A stretch of DNA of 64,000 bases, taken from positions 1 to 64,000 of the forward strand of contig UQWA01000009.1 in the NCBI GenBank assembly GCA_900544685.1. The letters run 5' to 3'. The first letter of the stretch is position 1; every line of letters begins with the position of its first letter. Positions 58,642 through 64,000 of the stretch are shown here, piece after piece. The DNA is from an uncultured Lachnospiraceae bacterium (GTDB lineage: Bacteria; Bacillota; Clostridia; Lachnospirales; Lachnospiraceae). The notes under the pieces are model-generated. The model was given only the letters and a program-made list of their open reading frames with translations. It made no database searches and had not been told where the DNA came from. The translations under genes were made by a program, and so were the position numbers.

Positions 58642-60309
58642 ATGAAAAAGGGGAAGTTATGGACAGCGTTGTTACTGGCAACGGTTATGTGCATAAATCC
58701 CGTCCGGACCGGTTTCGCGGGGACTGCTTTTTATGATAATACGGTAAAAGCAGAAGAGGGCGAAGGAGCAGATACAGAGGGAGAAAGCAGTACGGAGACA
58801 GAGATAGATCCGACTGTACAGACGAATGACATCCCTGGATGGCCGCAGGGGGACGCAGTAGAAAGCGACGCGGCAATCTGCATGGACGGGAATACAGGAG
58901 CCGTTTTATACGGCAAAAACATTGAAAAACAGGAGTATCCGGCCAGTATTACCAAGATTATGACAGTGCTTCTGGCACTGGAAAATGGCAACCTGGATGA
59001 TACGGTAACATTTTCAGAGAATGCAGTATACAGTATTGAATATGGAAGTGCCCATCTGGGACTGACGGAAGGGGAGGAACTGACGCTGGAGCAGTGTCTG
59101 TACGGAATTATGTTGGCATCGGCAAATGAGATCTCCAATGCAGTGGCAGAGCATATTGGTGGCAGTGTTGAGAAGTTTGCGGATATGATGAATCAGAAGG
59201 CAGAAGAACTGGGATGCGTAAATACCCATTTCGTAAATCCGAATGGACTGCATGATGATAACCATTATACCTGCGCTTACGATATGGCACTGATCACACA
59301 GGCGGCTATGAAATATGACAAGTTCCGTGAGATTATCCATACGCAGGAGTACAGTTATCCAGAGACCAATCTGGTTAAGGAAAAAAGGTATTTTGCCAAT
59401 CATCACGGGATGCTGATGGATGAGAGCAGGGCGTATGATGGATTTATCGGAGGCAAAACCGGATATACAGATGAAGCATGGAATACACTGGTATCCACGG
59501 CAGAGAGAGACGGGATGCTTCTGATCAGTGTGGTACTGCATGCCAATGGACAGGATATTGAGTATGGTAATACCAAGACTGTTCTGGACTATGGCTATAA
59601 TAATTTCAAGGAAGTGCAGATCAACAACCTGGATCAGACAGTTTCTGATACCGAGATTGTGGGAATAGAGGATGCACAGGAAGCAGAAAAGATCAGGCAG
59701 GCAGATCTGTCAAAAGATCCGTTTACAGTAGCGGAGACAACAACGGTTACCTTGCCGAACGGAGTAGATGCATCATCCCTTACCAGAAAAATGGATTTCA
59801 CGACAGATAAGATGACCTACTATTATGAAGATCAGGCTCTGGGAAGTACTTCTTTTTCTTACACAGGGGAATGGGAACCGGAGACGGAAACCAGTGTACA
59901 GACGGAGGTACAGACAGAGAGTGAGACAGAGACGGAAGCAGGTGGTTTAAGCCAGATGATTCAGAACGGAGCATTTGCAGATAATAAGGTGCTGACTGCT
60001 GTTGCAGGAGGATATGACAAGTTAGATCTTTTTATTAAGACACATACCATATTTGCTGTTTTATTAGGAGCGATCCTGTTGATTATTTTTATACCGCTTT
60101 TACTGGTATCGATCAGCAGAAATAGGAAATACAAAAAAATGATCGAACTGCGTACGCAGGAGATGGCACTTCGCAGGCAGCTGGAGGCAGAGATTGAAGA
60201 AAAGTCTGCAGCGCAGGTGGAAGCGGAACTGAGGGCACACGAGCTGGAGATGCAGCTGGAAGAGGAACGGAAGAAAAACCGCGAAAAACAAACGCCGGAA
60301 GAATCGTAA
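58642..60309 (+). CDS. D-alanyl-D-alanine carboxypeptidase (DacA/PBP5-type, peptidase S11)
   Basis: 555 residues. A signal peptide (MKKGKLWTALLLATVMC) and an acidic linker precede the S11 domain. Active-site motifs: Ser102-Ile-Thr-Lys105 (SITK), Ser160-Ala-Asn162 and Lys272-Thr-Gly274. A C-terminal extension follows with a Glu/Thr-rich stretch, one transmembrane helix (TIFAVLLGAILLIIFIPLLLV) and a long charged coiled coil. It trims the last D-Ala from peptidoglycan stem peptides. The membrane anchor with a cytoplasmic coiled coil is longer than in the classical PBP5. Confidence 0.93.
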   Translation: MKKGKLWTALLLATVMCINPVRTGFAGTAFYDNTVKAEEGEGADTEGESSTETEIDPTVQTNDIPGWPQGDAVESDAAICMDGNTGAVLYGKNIEKQEYPASITKIMTVLLALENGNLDDTVTFSENAVYSIEYGSAHLGLTEGEELTLEQCLYGIMLASANEISNAVAEHIGGSVEKFADMMNQKAEELGCVNTHFVNPNGLHDDNHYTCAYDMALITQAAMKYDKFREIIHTQEYSYPETNLVKEKRYFANHHGMLMDESRAYDGFIGGKTGYTDEAWNTLVSTAERDGMLLISVVLHANGQDIEYGNTKTVLDYGYNNFKEVQINNLDQTVSDTEIVGIEDAQEAEKIRQADLSKDPFTVAETTTVTLPNGVDASSLTRKMDFTTDKMTYYYEDQALGSTSFSYTGEWEPETETSVQTEVQTESETETEAGGLSQMIQNGAFADNKVLTAVAGGYDKLDLFIKTHTIFAVLLGAILLIIFIPLLLVSISRNRKYKKMIELRTQEMALRRQLEAEIEEKSAAQVEAELRAHELEMQLEEERKKNREKQTPEES

Positions 60310-60415
60310 AGATGTTAGTGGCATTTTGAGACAGGGGAAGCTTAAAATCAAAAGGAGTATACAGTGGCAGGGGGGAAAAGCATGCGGCTGTAAAAAACAG
60401 GGAGGAATAATTAAT

Positions 60416-61153
60416 ATGAACTGGGTATCACCAATTAAAGATGACGAAACACTGGAACGTTTCAAAAAAGCACTGCGTAAAGTAGACGATAAATATTATA
60501 TTTTGTTTGAGATTGGAGTGGGAACCGGACTTCAGCTTCAGGAGATCCTGAAATTCAAGAATAAAGATATTCGTGACAAGGACGAGATCGAAGCATGTAT
60601 CGGAACCAAGAATATCAAGAGAACTTTCAAGATTAATAAGAATCTGAAAAAGATCATTATGGACTATACAGAAGGCAAGGATCCGGAAGCATATCTGATC
60701 GTAGGACATACAGGTTCTACCACTTCCTTATCCAGAGAACAGGCATACCGCGTGTTTAAGAATGTAGGAAAAGAACTGGGACTGAATTCCATCGGTGCAC
60801 AGACCATGAGAAAGACATTTGCATGGAGATATTACAAGAGTACCAATGATATTTATTATCTTCAGAATCTGTTAAACCATGCATCACCATCCATTACTTA
60901 TCGTTATATCGGTGAAAAGCCAAACGTAGAAGTAGTGCTCAAAAAGATGACACCGGAAGAGAACGAGAGAAGCCGTTATCTGCTCTACAAGGATGGAAAA
61001 GGAAAGAAGAGAATGGATAAGATCATCAAATTATTCCAGCATCTCAAGTCTGAACTGGATAATCCAACCAACAATGATGCATTCTATGGAAAAGTAGATT
61101 GCCTGCTGGAAGAAGTAGAGGAACTGATTGATAATTTTAACAATCTGGATTAA
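60416..61153 (+). CDS. Tyrosine-recombinase-like protein with degenerate catalytic residues
   Basis: 245 residues starting at the ATG at 60416, with GGGAGG upstream. The fold markers of a phage-integrase catalytic domain are clear: GVGTGLQLQEILKFKNKDI, AQTMRKTFAWRYYKS, LLNHASPSITYRYIG. But the first catalytic Arg (normally TGLR) is Gln40, and the His of HxxR is Gln129. Arg132, His155 and Tyr164 are kept. There is no N-terminal core-binding domain. The C-terminal 60 residues (KRMDKIIKLFQHLKSELD...) form an extra helical region. No att site, phage gene or transposon end is nearby. It could be a DNA-binding regulator that has lost recombinase activity. Confidence 0.78.
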   Translation: MNWVSPIKDDETLERFKKALRKVDDKYYILFEIGVGTGLQLQEILKFKNKDIRDKDEIEACIGTKNIKRTFKINKNLKKIIMDYTEGKDPEAYLIVGHTGSTTSLSREQAYRVFKNVGKELGLNSIGAQTMRKTFAWRYYKSTNDIYYLQNLLNHASPSITYRYIGEKPNVEVVLKKMTPEENERSRYLLYKDGKGKKRMDKIIKLFQHLKSELDNPTNNDAFYGKVDCLLEEVEELIDNFNNLD

Positions 61154-61170
61154 AGACGAAATAAAAAGAG

Positions 61171-61206
61171 AGGCATCATGAAGATAATATCATTCATGGT
61201 GCCTTT
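61171..61206. terminator. Bidirectional terminator
   Basis: GGCATCATGAA and TTCATGGTGCC pair around a 14-nt loop, with T-rich flanks, between convergent genes. Confidence 0.7.
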
Positions 61207-62143
61207 TCTGTCTTCGGCGTTCCTGAAGAGTCAGTTTGCGTTCCAACAGATCACCTGCACGGTCCACATCAATCTGTTTGATGGTCTTCACACAGAAAAA
61301 CCCTTCGGAATTTTCACACTTCTTTAATCGTATTTTTCCCTTCAGATAGCCATGCTCCTCGCAGTAGGCAAGACAACTGAAGTTTTTTCCGCCGCTGGCA
61401 AACCAGCGGATTTTCTTCTTTGCATTTTTTCCACAGAGATAACATTTGGTGGAAGTAACCTTCCGATCCTTCATCAGTTCCCTTTTGGACGAGAATTCCT
61501 TAGAGACAAACTTGGAATATCCGTCAAAGATAACGGATATCTCTTCCTTTCGGCTGGCAGGTGTGCGGAAGTAGTCGATGGAATAAAATTCAAAAATCTG
61601 TTCGTATGGAAGAATCTTCAGAACCTCAGCTGTATAGTAAGCGTCTGAAAGTGCTGCATGAAAAGTCTGGGACTTAGGCATCTGAAGCTCATCCACGGCA
61701 GTCTCCAGTGACTTGCGGCTTTTGCCGTCATCAAAACAGATACTGTATAACTTCTGGATATCCAGATATTTTAATGGAAATGGAAAATTGATCTCCATAT
61801 GATGAAAGCGCATGTTGCGCTGAAGCTCCAGCAGATCCAGGGAACCCCAGATACAGTAGACAGCATCTGGTCCGCACCATTGCAGAAAACGCTCACAGAC
61901 ATCAGGGAAGCGGTCAGCATTTTTCAGTTCACTGGAAGAAATCTGTATGATCGACTGGGTCATAGGGTGCATTCGCTTATAGACAGAAGGCTGCACCAGT
62001 TCATGGAAACGACTGATTTCCTGTCTTCCACTATTCAGTTTTACAGCGCCGATCTCCACAATCTCAAAAGGCAGAGCCGGATTCTCTTTGGATTTTCCAT
62101 CCGGACATTGATTCCATTCCAGATCAAAAATAATGTAATTCAT
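61190..62143 (-). CDS. DEDDh 3'-5' exonuclease (exonuclease/RNase T superfamily) with Cys-rich tail
   Basis: About 317 residues from the ATG at 62143 (MNYIIFDLEWNQ), with GGAG upstream; the longer frame to 62212 is rejected. The exonuclease core carries Asp and Glu of FDLEWNQ, Asp of WGSLDLLEL and the His-x4-Asp pair of FHAALSDAYY. It is the KapD-like DnaQ-superfamily branch that degrades RNA or DNA ends. The C-terminal 90 residues add a zinc-ribbon-like region with paired Cys (KCYLCGKNAK; FSCLAYCEEHGY), unusual for this family. Confidence 0.85.
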   Translation of the reverse strand: MNYIIFDLEWNQCPDGKSKENPALPFEIVEIGAVKLNSGRQEISRFHELVQPSVYKRMHPMTQSIIQISSSELKNADRFPDVCERFLQWCGPDAVYCIWGSLDLLELQRNMRFHHMEINFPFPLKYLDIQKLYSICFDDGKSRKSLETAVDELQMPKSQTFHAALSDAYYTAEVLKILPYEQIFEFYSIDYFRTPASRKEEISVIFDGYSKFVSKEFSSKRELMKDRKVTSTKCYLCGKNAKKKIRWFASGGKNFSCLAYCEEHGYLKGKIRLKKCENSEGFFCVKTIKQIDVDRAGDLLERKLTLQERRRQKRHHE

Positions 62144-62395
62144 GGTAATCTCCTGTTGCGTTTCTGGTATAAGTATACACAGAGAATGTTTTTCCGTCAA
62201 CTTGCATAGCAAAAACGGGATTCTTTCGGCAGGTTGCCAATTGGTTTCGAAGAAAAAGGAAAGGAGTGGCAGAAGTTACAAGAGATTTGAAAAAAGTTTG
62301 GGCAATAGTGGCATGGCAGGAAACGGGAAAAGCAGTTATACTAAGTACATGTCAAGAAGAGCCGTAAACGGCGCATAAACGGGAGGAAAATCAAA

Positions 62396-63508
62396 ATGGC
62401 AAGTTTATCCTTAGAGCATATTTACAAAAGATATCCAAATGGTTTTGAAGCAGTAAAAGATTTTAATCTTGAGATTGAAGATAAAGAATTCATCATTTTC
62501 GTAGGACCTTCAGGTTGTGGTAAATCTACTACACTTCGTATGATCGCAGGTCTGGAAGAGATCTCCGAAGGTACATTGAAGATCGGTGACAAAGTTATGA
62601 ACGATGTAGAGCCAAAGGACAGAGATATCGCAATGGTATTCCAGAACTACGCTCTGTATCCTCATATGACAGTATATGATAACATGGCATTTGGTCTGAA
62701 GCTGAGAAAAGTTCCGAAGGATCAGATCGACAAAATGGTAAAAGAAGCAGCTAAGATCCTTGACCTGGACAAGCTCCTTGACCGTAAGCCAAAGGCTCTG
62801 TCAGGTGGTCAGAGACAGCGAGTTGCCATGGGACGTGCAATCGTGCGTGATCCTAAGGTATTCCTGATGGATGAACCGCTGTCAAACCTGGATGCAAAAC
62901 TTCGTGTTCAGATGCGTATTGAGATCTCCAAGCTTCATCAGAGACTGGGTGCTACGATCATCTACGTAACACATGACCAGACAGAAGCTATGACACTTGG
63001 TACCAGAATCGTTGTTATGAAAGACGGTGTGGTTCAGCAGGTAGATTCTCCACAGAATCTGTACAACAAGCCAGGCAACCTGTTCGTAGCAGGATTCATC
63101 GGATCACCACAGATGAACTTCATGGATGCAGTTGTAGAAGCAACAGGTAAGAACGTTGCATTAAAAGTTGGTCAGTACAGCATTAAGCTTCCGGAAGCAA
63201 AATCAAAAGCACTGATCGATGGTGGATATGTTGGTAAGACTGTAGTTATGGGTATTCGTCCGGAAGATGTACATGATTCCGAAGAATTCATTGCAAATTC
63301 ACCGGATACCGTAGTAGAATCTACCATCCGTGTATATGAGCTGCTGGGTGCAGAAGTATTCCTTTACTTTGATGTAGAAAATTATCCACTGACAGCACGT
63401 GTAAATCCTACTACAACAGCAAGAACAGGTGATACTGTGAAGTTTGCGCTGGATGCAGATAAGATTCATGTATTTGACAAAGAAACAGAACTTACAATCA
63501 CAAACTAG
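62396..63508 (+). CDS. msmK: Sugar ABC transporter ATP-binding protein, MsmK/UgpC/MalK type
   Basis: 370 residues. Walker A is GPSGCGKST (residues 37-45), the Q loop is FQNYALYPHMT, the signature is LSGGQRQRVAMGRA, Walker B is VFLMDEPLSNLDAKLR and the H loop is VTHDQTEAM. The C-terminal TOBE domains match the CUT1-family ATPases. No permease or binding protein is nearby. Such orphan ATPases serve several sugar importers; MsmK of Streptococcus powers raffinose and sialic acid systems. The sialic acid operon here lacks an ATPase, so it is the natural candidate. Confidence 0.92.
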   Translation: MASLSLEHIYKRYPNGFEAVKDFNLEIEDKEFIIFVGPSGCGKSTTLRMIAGLEEISEGTLKIGDKVMNDVEPKDRDIAMVFQNYALYPHMTVYDNMAFGLKLRKVPKDQIDKMVKEAAKILDLDKLLDRKPKALSGGQRQRVAMGRAIVRDPKVFLMDEPLSNLDAKLRVQMRIEISKLHQRLGATIIYVTHDQTEAMTLGTRIVVMKDGVVQQVDSPQNLYNKPGNLFVAGFIGSPQMNFMDAVVEATGKNVALKVGQYSIKLPEAKSKALIDGGYVGKTVVMGIRPEDVHDSEEFIANSPDTVVESTIRVYELLGAEVFLYFDVENYPLTARVNPTTTARTGDTVKFALDADKIHVFDKETELTITN

Positions 63509-63528
63509 ACTAGAATAGAAAAGATCAG

Positions 63529-63556
63529 GGAGAGACAGTGATGTCTCTCCTTTTTT
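63529..63556 (+). terminator. Terminator after msmK
   Basis: GGAGAGACA and TGTCTCTCC form a 9-bp stem with a GTGA loop, then TTTTTT. Confidence 0.9.
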
Positions 63557-63619
63557 AGTTCTTGCGAATTTGGAAAAAATGCATTATGATAAAAGCTATA
63601 CGTGAAATGATGAAAAAAA

Positions 63620-63646
63620 GTTACTGTTCACGGAGTGAACAATAAC
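63620..63646. promoter_or_regulatory. Inverted repeat upstream of the CdaR-like gene
   Basis: GTTACTGTTCAC-GGA-GTGAACAATAAC, one mismatch in 12 bp per arm, lies 40 bp before the next start. Half-site-like TTACTGTTCACTG occurs at 47829. It may be an operator or a dispersed repeat. Confidence 0.5.
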
Positions 63647-63686
63647 AATAATAACCCGTAAATAACAGTGACGGACGGAGGAGAAG

Positions 63687-64000
63687 ATGATTTCTGGACA
63701 GGTAATACAGAATGCCATTGACGAGTTGAAAGCAATTACCAGAGTAGATTTATGTGTACTGGATACAGACGGAAATACAGTGGCAACTACATTTTCTGAT
63801 GAAGAGCTGGATGTTTCCAGTATAGAATTATTTGTACAGTCACCGGCAGACAGTCAGGTGATGCAGGGATGCCATTTCTTTAAGATTATGGATAACCAGA
63901 TACCAGAATATGTGCTGGTAGCAAGGGGAAATGGAGAAGATGGCTACATGATCGGTAAGATTGCAGTCAGTGAACTGCACAATCTGATGGTTGCCTATCA
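63687..64000 (+). CDS. CdaR/PucR-like transcriptional regulator, N-terminal part
   Basis: The ATG follows GGAGGAG and the frame is open to the window's end (104 codons). The protein begins MISGQVIQNAIDELKAITRVD and continues LCVLDTDGNTVATTFSDEEL, the sensor-like N terminus common in Lachnospiraceae sugar-diacid (CdaR) regulators. The helix-turn-helix that would confirm it lies outside the window. Confidence 0.65.
   Translation, partial: MISGQVIQNAIDELKAITRVDLCVLDTDGNTVATTFSDEELDVSSIELFVQSPADSQVMQGCHFFKIMDNQIPEYVLVARGNGEDGYMIGKIAVSELHNLMVAY

Noticed and set aside
60416..61153. Integrase marking a prophage or genomic island
   Set aside because: No tRNA-linked att repeats, phage genes or mobility genes flank it, and two catalytic residues are replaced.

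Overview
The window looks like a chromosomal segment of an anaerobic gut Firmicute of the Lachnospiraceae type (Blautia, Dorea or Mediterraneibacter-like). This rests on AT-leaning DNA, strong GGAGG ribosome-binding sites, a glycyl-radical pyruvate formate-lyase, ferredoxin-linked 2-oxoacid oxidation, a BspA-type leucine-rich-repeat protein, a sialic acid operon and several MATE exporters. The genus call is an inference. No rRNA, CRISPR array, prophage or intact insertion sequence was seen. One tRNA-Leu(CAG) is present.

Layout. 1-6.5 kb: the end of a hybrid histidine kinase, a BspA-like surface protein, a membrane protein with a damaged 5' end, a Na+/Ca2+-type antiporter under a yybP-ykoY (Mn2+) riboswitch, and an unknown secreted protein. 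6.5-14.3 kb: a LysR regulator divergent from a dicarboxylate transporter, two-subunit class I fumarase/tartrate dehydratase, pyruvate formate-lyase with its activase, and a FUSC-type membrane protein. 14.4-22.4 kb: AraC regulator, glycogen phosphorylase, LysR regulator with a MATE exporter, and a GH36 alpha-galactosidase. 22.5-30.1 kb: a sialic acid catabolic locus, with an RpiR regulator and ROK kinase divergent from an ABC transporter (binding protein and two permeases), NanE, NanA and an SGNH esterase. 30.2-33.5 kb: a copper-type CsoR box with a CopZ-like chaperone, an MBL-fold hydrolase, glyoxalase and GNAT genes, two gene remnants, and an EamA transporter.

33.7-34.2 kb holds no convincing protein gene. 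It has a consensus promoter and a strong intrinsic terminator that bracket about 460 nt, a candidate large non-coding RNA. 34.2-44.2 kb: a diguanylate cyclase, then a cluster for oxidative amino-acid fermentation: ferredoxin, 2-oxoacid:ferredoxin oxidoreductase A, B and C, ADP-forming acyl-CoA synthetase, amino-acid dehydrogenase, amino-acid permease and a FadR/PdhR-type GntR regulator. A PdhR-like palindrome lies in the leader. This set predicts amino acid to 2-oxoacid to acyl-CoA to carboxylic acid, yielding ATP and reduced ferredoxin.

44.3-64 kb: an unknown secreted protein, tRNA-Leu, a MATE exporter, an HD hydrolase, a GH42 beta-galactosidase broken in a G6 run, a tandem pair of Rpn-like PD-(D/E)XK proteins, FKBP isomerase, a ketopantoate-reductase-like protein, YbaK, an AprAB-like flavoprotein/ferredoxin pair, a decayed D-lactate dehydrogenase, an M20 amidohydrolase, a D,D-carboxypeptidase, a tyrosine-recombinase-like protein lacking catalytic residues, a DEDDh exonuclease, a stand-alone MsmK/UgpC-type ABC ATPase (a good candidate to energise the ATPase-less sialic acid transporter), and the start of a CdaR-like regulator.
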